A stretch of 64,000 nucleotides of DNA. Source: Lysobacterales bacterium. Lineage in GTDB: Bacteria; Pseudomonadota; Gammaproteobacteria; Xanthomonadales; UBA2363. Under the pieces are notes generated by a model. That model did no database searches. It was not told the origin of the DNA and saw nothing but the letters and a program-made list of their open reading frames with translations. Of this stretch, positions 1 to 7,432 are shown piece by piece (position 1 is the first letter of the stretch; each line of letters begins with the position of its first letter). The position numbers and the translations under genes were made by a program. The stretch lies in assembly GCA_019634735.1 (NCBI GenBank), contig JAHCAT010000001.1, forward strand, positions 62,001 to 126,000, in the 5' to 3' direction.

Positions 1-1380
1 GACCTGCCGGTGAACGGCATCGGCAGCGCCAGTGCGGCGATCGCCGATCCCACCGACCCGTTGGCAAGCCGTGGCCTCCTGCTGCTGCTGGCCGACGACG
101 ACCACGCCGCCGACACCCTGCACGTCGAGCTGGCCAGCAGCAACCCGCAGGTGCTGCCGGTCGCCCAGGCCCTGCTGACCGGCAGTGGCGGACAGCGGCG
201 CCTGCGCCTGTTCCCGGTCGGCATCGGCCAGGCCACCGTGCTGGTGCGAGCCACCGACCCGGACGGCAAGGTCGGTACCTACGCACTGCAACTGGCGGTC
301 TCGGCGCCGGCCGTCGATGCCGCCGGCAGCCGCTTCCACACCGGCGCCAGCGACGCCTCCACCGCCCAGGCGGTCGACGCCGGCTGGATGCTGGTCGCCG
401 ACGACGAGAACCAGGCGCTGCGCCTGTACGACCGCGCCCGCTCCGGCCTGCCGGTGGCGGCCTTCGATTTCACCGCGCAGCTTGGGCTCACCGACCTGTC
501 CGGCGGCGTGCCGCGCGAGGTCGACATCGAGTCTTCGGCACGGATCGGCGAGCGCATCTACTGGAGCGGCTCGCAGGGCAACGCCCGCGGCGGCGAGGCC
601 CGCCCCAATACCCGCCGCGTGTTCGCCACCGACCTCTCCGGCAGCGGCGAAGTGGCCAGCCTGGCCTACGCCGGCCGCTACGACCACCTGCGCAACGACC
701 TGCTGGCCTGGGACGCGTCGAACGGCCATGGCCTGGGCGCCGATGCCCTGGGCTTCGTGGCGGGCAGCCAGCCCGGCGTGCTGCCGACCACGCCGACCGG
801 CTTCAACATCGAGGCCATGGCAGCGGCACCGGACGGCGTCACCGTCTACCTCGGCTTCCGGGCGCCACTGCCGGCGCCGAACCGTGACCGTGCCCTGGTC
901 GTTCCGGTGCGCGACTTCGACGCCCTGGTGACCGGTGCGACGCCCGGTACGCTGCCGCCCGGCAGCGCCCAGTTCGGCACGCCGATCCTGCTTGACCTCG
1001 GCGGCCGCGCCCTGCGTGCCATGGCCCGCAATGGCGCGGGCCAGTACCTGCTGGTGGCCGGCCCGACCGGCAGCGAGTCCGGCACTGCGCCGGGCGACTT
1101 CCGCCTGTTCCAATGGAGCGGCGCCCCGGCCCAGGCGCCGGTCGACCTTGGCATCGACCTCACCAAGCGCCTGGCCGGCGGCAGCTTCGAGGGCATCGTC
1201 GAGGTGCCTGCGCCCTTCCTGGCCGGCAGCCCGGTGCACCTGGTGGTGGACAACGGCGACTTCGCCTTCTACGGCGACGGCATCGCCGCCAAGGACCTGG
1301 CCGAGAAGCGCTGGGCCAAGTTCCGCACCGAGCGGGTGGTCGTCGACCCCGAACTGATCTTCGGCAGCGGCCTGGAATGA
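1..1380 (+). CDS. DUF3616-type secreted protein, 3' part only
   Basis: The frame is open from the first base, so the gene begins upstream of the window; the GTG at position 10 is simply an internal codon. The first ~90 visible residues look like a cadherin/Ig-like beta module (motif RATDPDGKVGTYALQLAV). The rest resembles a DUF3616 beta-propeller-like domain, with a GFNIEAMAAAPDG segment near residue 265 followed by YLGFR and LDLGGRALR. The protein ends in ELIFGSGLE, a variant of the IFxDGFE tail seen on another secreted protein in this window. A strong hairpin follows the stop. The role is unknown; export is inferred from the domain type and tail, because the N-terminus is not visible. Confidence 0.75.
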   Translation, partial: DLPVNGIGSASAAIADPTDPLASRGLLLLLADDDHAADTLHVELASSNPQVLPVAQALLTGSGGQRRLRLFPVGIGQATVLVRATDPDGKVGTYALQLAVSAPAVDAAGSRFHTGASDASTAQAVDAGWMLVADDENQALRLYDRARSGLPVAAFDFTAQLGLTDLSGGVPREVDIESSARIGERIYWSGSQGNARGGEARPNTRRVFATDLSGSGEVASLAYAGRYDHLRNDLLAWDASNGHGLGADALGFVAGSQPGVLPTTPTGFNIEAMAAAPDGVTVYLGFRAPLPAPNRDRALVVPVRDFDALVTGATPGTLPPGSAQFGTPILLDLGGRALRAMARNGAGQYLLVAGPTGSESGTAPGDFRLFQWSGAPAQAPVDLGIDLTKRLAGGSFEGIVEVPAPFLAGSPVHLVVDNGDFAFYGDGIAAKDLAEKRWAKFRTERVVVDPELIFGSGLE

Positions 1381-1384
1381 CCGT

Positions 1385-1417
1385 CCTCCGCGCAGGGGCG
1401 ATTCCGCCCCTCGGAGG
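1385..1417 (+). terminator. strong hairpin after the DUF3616-type gene
   Basis: Two nested perfect stems: CCTCCG (1385-1390) pairs with CGGAGG (1412-1417), and AGGGGCG (1394-1400) pairs with CGCCCCT (1405-1411) around the loop ATTC. It starts 5 nt after the stop codon. There is no T-tract, so it is a terminator-like structure rather than a textbook intrinsic terminator. Confidence 0.6.
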
Positions 1418-1567
1418 GCGCGGCCGGCTGGTCGACGCCCGCCCTCGGCGGCTGCCACCACTGCCGCCCTTGCGCTAGACTGTGCGGCCCCGGTCCCCCG
1501 GGGCCGGCCCGCGCCCGCGGCGCCGGGGCCCGCCGCCCGCCAGGACGGCCGGCCGGCAACAGACAAC

Positions 1568-1644
1568 GCGCCCGTAGCTCAGCCGGATAGAGTAGTGGCT
1601 TCCGAAGCCATTGGTCGGGGGTTCGAATCCCTCCGGGCGCGCCA
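1568..1644 (+). tRNA. tRNA-Arg (anticodon CCG)
   Basis: Cloverleaf read by eye. The acceptor stem GCGCCCG (1568-1574) pairs with CGGGCGC (1634-1640). The anticodon stem GTGGC/GCCAT encloses the loop TTCCGAA, giving anticodon CCG. The T-arm GGGGG-TTCGAAT-CCCTC follows, and the discriminator G and CCA are encoded (1642-1644). The low-GC defence-gene island begins right after it, consistent with tRNA genes serving as integration sites, but no integrase or repeated tRNA 3' end was found. Confidence 0.97.
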
Positions 1645-1759
1645 GCTTGCCCATAGGGCGCAACGAATGTGCGCTGAGGCCAGCAAGGCAACTGTCGCCG
1701 ACGACTACCGAATAACTAAGTCGCCGGGACCTTAGTGTCTAGCCGCAAAATTCTCGAAT

Positions 1760-1777
1760 TGTGTTCGGTGGAACACA
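1760..1777. promoter_or_regulatory. palindrome upstream of the OLD/helicase pair
   Basis: Perfect inverted repeat TGTGTTC (1760-1766), GGTG, GAACACA (1771-1777). It lies about 160 bp before the OLD gene in a gene-free, AT-richer stretch. This is an operator-like dyad; no regulator gene lies beside it, so its role is unknown. Confidence 0.3.
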
Positions 1778-1837
1778 GACAAGAACCTCCCAACAGCTAT
1801 GGACGGAATTAGCGTCGCCGGACGCTCGCTTGTGATA

Positions 1838-1866
1838 TTGGCAGAATTGACAATAGCTGCGAATAT
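1838..1866 (+). promoter_or_regulatory. possible promoter of the OLD/helicase operon
   Basis: TTGGCA (1838-1843) and GAATAT (1861-1866) are separated by 17 bp. This would give a leader of about 65 nt before the ATG at 1939. The match to consensus is modest, and an overlapping TTGACA (1847-1852) has no good -10 partner. Confidence 0.3.
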
Positions 1867-1938
1867 TGAGTGGGTGCGGACGACTTCTCTCGCGAAGTAC
1901 TCCGCGTAAAGTGCGACTCCGGCAATGTGGTGGAGAGG

Positions 1939-4287
1939 ATGTACATAAAGTTCGTCGAGATAGCCAATTTCCGGAAACTGTTGTCGATCCGAGTCGACCT
2001 TGCCGCGACGACAACGTTGTTCGTGGGTGCAAACAACAGCGGCAAGACCTCCGCGATGCTTGCCCTGCGGCGCTTCCTATCGCCTCGGCGCTGCCCCTTC
2101 GAGATGCACGACTTCACCCTCTGCCACTGGCCCACGATCATCGACATTGGGAAGAGCTGGATCGAGGCGCGGGACCAGCAAAAGGTTGTCGATCTCGTTA
2201 TTGACCCGTGGCTTTCAGTACTACCGACGCTGGATTTTTGGCTCCACGTCGAACCTGGGGAGATGCATCATGTGCGCGACCTAATTCCGACGCTCGACTG
2301 GGAAGGCGGCAGTCTTGGCGTCCGCCTCCGCCATGAACCGAAGGACTTGAAGCTCCTCTATAAGGATTTCATGGGAGCACTCAGCGATGCCGAGGCGATG
2401 CGGGCGGCTGCAATTTCCGCTGTGGCGGCCGAGCACCCGGACGCCGATCCGCCGCCGGTGCCGCCCAAGCTGACCATTTGGCCAGAGAGTCTCGTCGACT
2501 TCCTCAGTAAGCGCCTGGCGGCCTACTTCACGGTTCAGGCTTACTCGCTCGATCCGGCCAAGCTCGTGGAGCCGAGCAAGTCGCAGGCCCAGCCTCAGGT
2601 TCTGCCGCCAACATCGCTCCCGATCGGAAGCGACGTCTTGGCCGGCCTAATTCGCGTGCACGACATTCCGGCACAGCGCGGATTCGGCGAGCAGCAACCG
2701 TCGCAGGAGGACGAAGATGTGCCGACGGCTGCGACCGGAAGCCGCCTTTCAGACCAACTGAAGAGCTACTACGCCAAACACCTCGATCCGACGAAAGGAC
2801 CCGACCCCAAAGACCTGGGCGCGCTGCAGGCGATCGAGGCCGCGCAGGATGCATTTGACAAGCGCCTTACTGAAAGTTTCAAGGCCGCCTTTACCGAGGT
2901 CGAGGGCATGGGCTATCCCGGCGTGACCGATCCCCGGCCGCGGGTGTCGACTCGCTTGAAGGCGATCGACGGCCTCAATCACAGCGCTGCAATCACGTTC
3001 GAGGTCGACGTGATCGCTGAGGACGGCGCAATGACGCCAATGCTGCGCCTGCCTGAAGCGAACAACGGCTTGGGCTATCAGAATCTCATCTCGATGATTT
3101 TTCGCCTGATGAGCTTCCGTGATGCGTGGATGCGCGTCGGAAAGGCTTCGAAAACAACCTCGGCAGTACATACCGAACCGCTCCACTTGGTGTTGATTGA
3201 GGAGCCGGAGGCCCACCTTCACGCCCAGGTCCAGCAGGTCTTCATCAAGAAGGCCTATGCCGTGCTGCGCGCCCATGAGGACCTTGGAGACAATGCGAAG
3301 CTGCGGACCCAACTCGTGGTGAGCACGCATTCGAGTCATGTGGCACACGAAACGCCGTTCTCGTGTCTCCGCTACTTCCGTCGCCTCCCGGCTGGAATGG
3401 TCGCGAAGGTGCCCGTCTCGACCGTCATCAACATGTCTGAGGTATTCGGGGTCAATGGCGAAACGGAGCGGTTCGTCACTCGATACCTGCGTGCGCAACA
3501 CGCCGACCTGTTCTTCGCCGACGCCGCCATCCTCGTGGAAGGACCGGCAGAGCGGATGCTCGTCCCCAACTTCATACGGGCGCACTTTGACGAGCTGAAC
3601 CAGTGCTACATCACGCTGCTCGAAATCGGCGGGAGCCACGCTCACCGGCTGCGGCCCTTGATCGAGCACCTAGGCCTTCTGACGCTCGTCATCACGGATT
3701 TGGACTCCTTGACGGGAAAGGACGGCGTTTCTGCTCAGCCCGCGAAGGGGACCGGCCAGAAGACCAATAACGCCACGCTCAAGACGTGGATTCCGGCAAC
3801 GGATGACATCGACGCCCTCATTAATGCTGATGATGAGGCGAAGACCTGGCGCTCCAACGGCGATCCGCTCTTTGCAGTCCGCGTTGCCTATCAGGTACCG
3901 GTAGAGGTGACACTTCCCGGAGCCGCCGGCCCGGACACCGCATTTCCGTACACCTTTGAAGATGCGCTTGCGTTCGAGAACATGGCGTTCTTTGCAGCGC
4001 TTCAGGGGACCGGGCTGGTGCGGAAATTCGGGGCGGCGATCGAAGCAGGAGGCGACGCCGCTGCAATTGGCAGCCGCATGTATTTGGAGTTGAAGCACGG
4101 CAAGAAGGCCGAGTTTGCCCTCGATGTGTTGGAGGCCGAGGGGTTCGATGACCTCGTTGTGCCACGGTACATCGCCGAAGGCCTAGAATGGCTGTTAGCA
4201 CAGTTGAAGAAGAAGCAGGTTGAAATCCTGCCTGAAATCGAGCGTTCCGAGCCGAGCGCACTGCAGCCCGAGCAGTTCGCGCGATGA
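1939..4287 (+). CDS. OLD-family ATPase/TOPRIM endonuclease (GajA-like)
   Basis: 782 residues. The N-terminal ABC-type ATPase has Walker A GANNSGKT with K36, and a Walker B region LVLIEEPEAHLHAQ with acidic pair E421/E422, followed by a STHSSHV signature. The C-terminal TOPRIM domain has VEGPAE with E534 and D587/D589 in ITDLD, the metal-binding acidic set of OLD nucleases. The ATG at 1939 is chosen because MYIKFVEIANFRKL is the usual OLD N-terminus and GGAGAGG precedes it; an upstream in-frame GTG at 1870 is less likely. The stop overlaps the next gene by ATGA. OLD plus UvrD helicase is the composition of Gabija defence (GajA cuts DNA when nucleotides are depleted). It is longer than typical GajA, so it could be a related OLD class. 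Base composition is lower in GC than the flanks. Confidence 0.85.
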   Translation: MYIKFVEIANFRKLLSIRVDLAATTTLFVGANNSGKTSAMLALRRFLSPRRCPFEMHDFTLCHWPTIIDIGKSWIEARDQQKVVDLVIDPWLSVLPTLDFWLHVEPGEMHHVRDLIPTLDWEGGSLGVRLRHEPKDLKLLYKDFMGALSDAEAMRAAAISAVAAEHPDADPPPVPPKLTIWPESLVDFLSKRLAAYFTVQAYSLDPAKLVEPSKSQAQPQVLPPTSLPIGSDVLAGLIRVHDIPAQRGFGEQQPSQEDEDVPTAATGSRLSDQLKSYYAKHLDPTKGPDPKDLGALQAIEAAQDAFDKRLTESFKAAFTEVEGMGYPGVTDPRPRVSTRLKAIDGLNHSAAITFEVDVIAEDGAMTPMLRLPEANNGLGYQNLISMIFRLMSFRDAWMRVGKASKTTSAVHTEPLHLVLIEEPEAHLHAQVQQVFIKKAYAVLRAHEDLGDNAKLRTQLVVSTHSSHVAHETPFSCLRYFRRLPAGMVAKVPVSTVINMSEVFGVNGETERFVTRYLRAQHADLFFADAAILVEGPAERMLVPNFIRAHFDELNQCYITLLEIGGSHAHRLRPLIEHLGLLTLVITDLDSLTGKDGVSAQPAKGTGQKTNNATLKTWIPATDDIDALINADDEAKTWRSNGDPLFAVRVAYQVPVEVTLPGAAGPDTAFPYTFEDALAFENMAFFAALQGTGLVRKFGAAIEAGGDAAAIGSRMYLELKHGKKAEFALDVLEAEGFDDLVVPRYIAEGLEWLLAQLKKKQVEILPEIERSEPSALQPEQFAR

Positions 4288-6173
4288 CTGCCGCGGACGA
4301 TCTCCACGACTCCGCGGCCGATGAGACGATTATCGGTTGTCTTGATCTATTCAAGCCGCGCAGCTTTTTCCTGTATGCGGGCGCGGGGTCAGGCAAGACG
4401 CGTTCGCTCGTCGAGGCCATTCGAAAAGTCTGTGAACGGCAAGGCCGTGATCTATCGCTGAGAGGCCAGAAAATCGGCGTGATCACCTACACCAATGCGG
4501 CCTGCGACGAGATCAAGCAGCGTTTGGAGTTCGATCCTCGCGTTGAGGTGTCAACGATTCACGCTTTCGCTTGGTCTCTGATCTCCGGCTACGACAACGA
4601 TATCCGGGGATGGCTGGCCGGCCGGCTGCTTCAGGACGTTGCAGCGTTGGAGGAAGCGCAGGCGAAAGGGCGCACGGCAAGCAAGGCAGCCATCGATCGC
4701 GCTCGTTCGATCGAGAGCAAGCGGCGTCGATACGAAAACCTGGGATCCATCATCCGCTTTATCTATAGCCCGACGGGAGACAACCGGACGCGCGACTCCC
4801 TGAGCCACGCCGAAGTGATCGCCATGACGGCCGATTTCCTCGCCGGGAAGCCGGGCTTGCGCCGCCTCCTCGTCACGAGGTTCCCCGTGCTATTGATCGA
4901 CGAGAGCCAGGACACGAACCGCCGGCTCATGGATGTGCTGCTTGAGGTCGAGGCGGCGCACCGAGAAAGCTTCTGCCTCGGACTCTTCGGCGACATGATG
5001 CAAAGGATCTACGCTGACGGGAAAGAACGCCTGGCCGAAGCCATTCCAGAGGTCTGGGCCCGACCGCGCAAAAGCATGAACCATCGCTGCCCGATAAGGG
5101 TTGTTGAGCTGATCAATCGCGTCCGGCGAGACGACGACGGCGAAACGCAGGTGCCACGGACCGATGCCGCAGTGGGCACCGCTCGCCTGTTCGTAGCGCC
5201 ACATAGGGCGGACAAACCGGCAACTGAAGCCGCTGTCGCCGGAAGGATGCGGGAGATTACTGGCGACGAAGGCTGGTCCGAGGACTCCGAAACTATAAAG
5301 ATTCTGGCGCTTGAGCACCTGATGTCCGCTCGGCGTTTCGGGTTCGAAGGGTTCTTCGGCCCGCTCTACGCCGTCGAGCAGATCAGAACGAGCTTTCTGC
5401 AGGGTACAGGGGCCGGGATCGGCTTCTTTACTCGCGAGGTTTTGCCGCTCATCGAAGCACTTCGAGAATCCGACCGGTTCGCGGTAGCGTCGATCGTTCG
5501 CAAGACGTCGCCGCTCCTCGACCGCAATTCGCTTGAGGAGGCTGGCGAAGAGCAGGCCGCGGTGCTCGCCGCCGCAAAGGCGGCGTGCGATGGCCTACTA
5601 GACCTAGTCTCGGGCGATTCCGTGCCCACGGCGCGGGAGGTGCTGCGCTACATCGCCGAGAAGCGGCTTTTCACGATCCCAGACGTGCTGGCGCCCTTCA
5701 CCGCGCCGGACGCGCCCGCCGCAGAGCAAGGCGTTCCTGGCGAGGACGAGGAGGAAGTGAACCTCAAGACAGAACTCGGCGCATGGCGGCAGGCGCTGGA
5801 AGCGCCGTTAGACGAAATCGAGCGCTATGATCGCTATATTCAAGGCGCCTCCAGCTTCGACACGCACCAAGGGGTAAAGGGGCTGGAATTCCCTCGCGTG
5901 ATGGTGATCGTAAGCGACGAGGAAGCCCGTGGCTTCATGTTCGCCTATGAAAAGCTGTTTGGCGCAAAGGGGAAAAGTGAAGCGGATCTGAAGAACGAGG
6001 CCGCCGGCAAGGAAACCTCCATCGACCGGACCCGGCGGCTCTTCTATGTGACGTGCAGTCGAGCCGAGAAAAGTTTAGCGGTGGTCTATTACGCCGAGGC
6101 GGTCGAGGCCGCACGGGCAGGGATTGTGAGGCAGGGCTGGTTTTCAGAAGAAGAGATTGAGATTGTCGCCTAG
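4284..6173 (+). CDS. UvrD/PcrA-like SF1 helicase (GajB-like)
   Basis: 629 residues with the full set of superfamily 1A motifs: motif I AGAGSGKT (K38), Ia ITYTNAACDEI, II LLIDESQD (D206, E207), III LFGDMMQRIY, IV MNHRCP, V THQGVKGLEFPRV and VI RRLFYVTCSRAEKSL. It overlaps the OLD gene by ATGA, so the two are translationally coupled and probably form one complex. In Gabija systems the helicase-like subunit senses DNA ends and activates the nuclease; applying that here is inference. Like its partner it is AT-richer than the surrounding genome, which suggests horizontal acquisition. Confidence 0.85.
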   Translation: MTAADDLHDSAADETIIGCLDLFKPRSFFLYAGAGSGKTRSLVEAIRKVCERQGRDLSLRGQKIGVITYTNAACDEIKQRLEFDPRVEVSTIHAFAWSLISGYDNDIRGWLAGRLLQDVAALEEAQAKGRTASKAAIDRARSIESKRRRYENLGSIIRFIYSPTGDNRTRDSLSHAEVIAMTADFLAGKPGLRRLLVTRFPVLLIDESQDTNRRLMDVLLEVEAAHRESFCLGLFGDMMQRIYADGKERLAEAIPEVWARPRKSMNHRCPIRVVELINRVRRDDDGETQVPRTDAAVGTARLFVAPHRADKPATEAAVAGRMREITGDEGWSEDSETIKILALEHLMSARRFGFEGFFGPLYAVEQIRTSFLQGTGAGIGFFTREVLPLIEALRESDRFAVASIVRKTSPLLDRNSLEEAGEEQAAVLAAAKAACDGLLDLVSGDSVPTAREVLRYIAEKRLFTIPDVLAPFTAPDAPAAEQGVPGEDEEEVNLKTELGAWRQALEAPLDEIERYDRYIQGASSFDTHQGVKGLEFPRVMVIVSDEEARGFMFAYEKLFGAKGKSEADLKNEAAGKETSIDRTRRLFYVTCSRAEKSLAVVYYAEAVEAARAGIVRQGWFSEEEIEIVA

Positions 6174-6253
6174 CTCGTGATGCAGTACCGGCGTGTGCGC
6201 AAAAAGGGTGCTCACCCGCGATAGCACACGGACTAATGCGCCTGTTTAATGTC

Positions 6254-6268
6254 CGCCCGCGGCGGGCG
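6254..6268 (+). terminator. hairpin after the OLD/helicase operon
   Basis: CGCCCG-CGG-CGGGCG stem-loop about 80 bp after the helicase stop, without a T-tract. The remaining gene-free sequence from 6174 to 6465 shows no open frame of note and no copy of the tRNA-Arg 3' end. Confidence 0.35.
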
Positions 6269-6465
6269 CTCCTGCGTTCAACCGCCGATTTTGCGAACGC
6301 ACACGCGAGTCAGGATTTCAGCCCTGCTCAATCCGTGGCAGCTTGCTGCTGAACGTACTGAGACTGTCTGGCTCCGATACACACCCAGGAAGACTGTGCT
6401 TCCCGCGCGTCCCGTTGGCTAAACTCAGCCGATCACGGCCATCCAAAACGAACGCCTCGCAAGTA

Positions 6466-7413
6466 ATGGCTCCCTTCCTCCCCACCACCCTCGAATTCCA
6501 CCTCCGTGCCCACCGCGGCGGTGAGGTCCTGCGGGTGCGGGCCTCCACGCATGAAGACGCGGTGTTCGAGCGGTTCCACGGCGCCTACGACCGCGCCTTC
6601 GTGCTGGCCAACGAGAAGGAGGACCGGGCCGGCTTCGTCGAGTGCCTGGCACTGAACCATGGCGACGCGGCTGCGGCGCTGCTGGCGCGCTACGGGCCGT
6701 TCCGGGAATGGGTGCTGGTGCTGGAGCGCAACGGCGCAACGGTCGGTGGTGCCAACCTGCTATGTCACCTGCAGGTCGACCCGGCAGGCCGGGCGCTGGG
6801 CGTCGACCAGAACCTCAACTATGTGTTCGTCGCTGCCGGGCACCGGAGCCACGGCCACCTGCACGACCTGGTCGCCGCGGTGCGCGCGGTGGCGCGGCGC
6901 TCGTTTCCCGACGCGCTGGCCGGGGCCGACGCGGTACCGGACCGGGTGTTCATGGAGATCAACGATCCGTTGCGGGTCAGCGATGCCGACTACGCGGCGG
7001 ACACCGCAGCCACCGGACTCGACCAGTTCGACCGGGTGGCGATCTGGGCGCGGCTGGGCGCGCGCATCATCGACTTCCCCTACGTGCAGCCGGCGCTGTC
7101 GGCCGGCCAGGCGCCGGCGCACGACCTGCTGATGGCGGTGCTGGGGGTGGCCGGCGACGATCTGGACGCCTGCCTGTTGCAGCACCATCTGGCGCGCTTC
7201 TTCGGCATCTCGGTACTGAAGGGGGCCGATCCCCACGGCAACGCCGAGGCGGCGAAGCAATTGCGCGCATGCGCGACAGATTGCGCGTCAGGCCGGCATC
7301 TGTCCCTGCTCGATCCGCTGCCCCGGCTTGCCCGGCTGCGGGCCGAGCGCGAACGGCTGGGCGCCGACCCGGCGCGCGGCCTTCGCGAACGCCTGCGTGC
7401 CGCAGATCCCTGA
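6466..7413 (+). CDS. GNAT-like acyltransferase
   Basis: 315 residues. The ATG at 6466 (MAPFLPTTLEFHL) is preferred; frame-open codons upstream are AT-rich intergenic sequence. The middle has the pattern of a GNAT fold: a strand ending WVLVLERNGATVGG, a strand/loop LNYVFVAAGHRSHGHLHDL resembling the acetyl-CoA binding R-x-x-G-x-G/A loop, and FMEINDPLRV late in the fold. The substrate is unknown. It is followed after only 19 bp by a large membrane-anchored protein on the same strand, so the two probably form an operon. The assignment rests on pattern, not on a database match. Confidence 0.55.
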   Translation: MAPFLPTTLEFHLRAHRGGEVLRVRASTHEDAVFERFHGAYDRAFVLANEKEDRAGFVECLALNHGDAAAALLARYGPFREWVLVLERNGATVGGANLLCHLQVDPAGRALGVDQNLNYVFVAAGHRSHGHLHDLVAAVRAVARRSFPDALAGADAVPDRVFMEINDPLRVSDADYAADTAATGLDQFDRVAIWARLGARIIDFPYVQPALSAGQAPAHDLLMAVLGVAGDDLDACLLQHHLARFFGISVLKGADPHGNAEAAKQLRACATDCASGRHLSLLDPLPRLARLRAERERLGADPARGLRERLRAADP

Positions 7414-7432
7414 AGACATACGGAAGTCCCGC

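Noticed and set aside
1645-6465. An attachment-site duplication flanking the OLD/helicase island
   Set aside because: I looked for the tRNA-Arg 3' end (TTCGAATCCCTCCGGGCG) downstream of the helicase and found no copy, and there is no integrase in the island.
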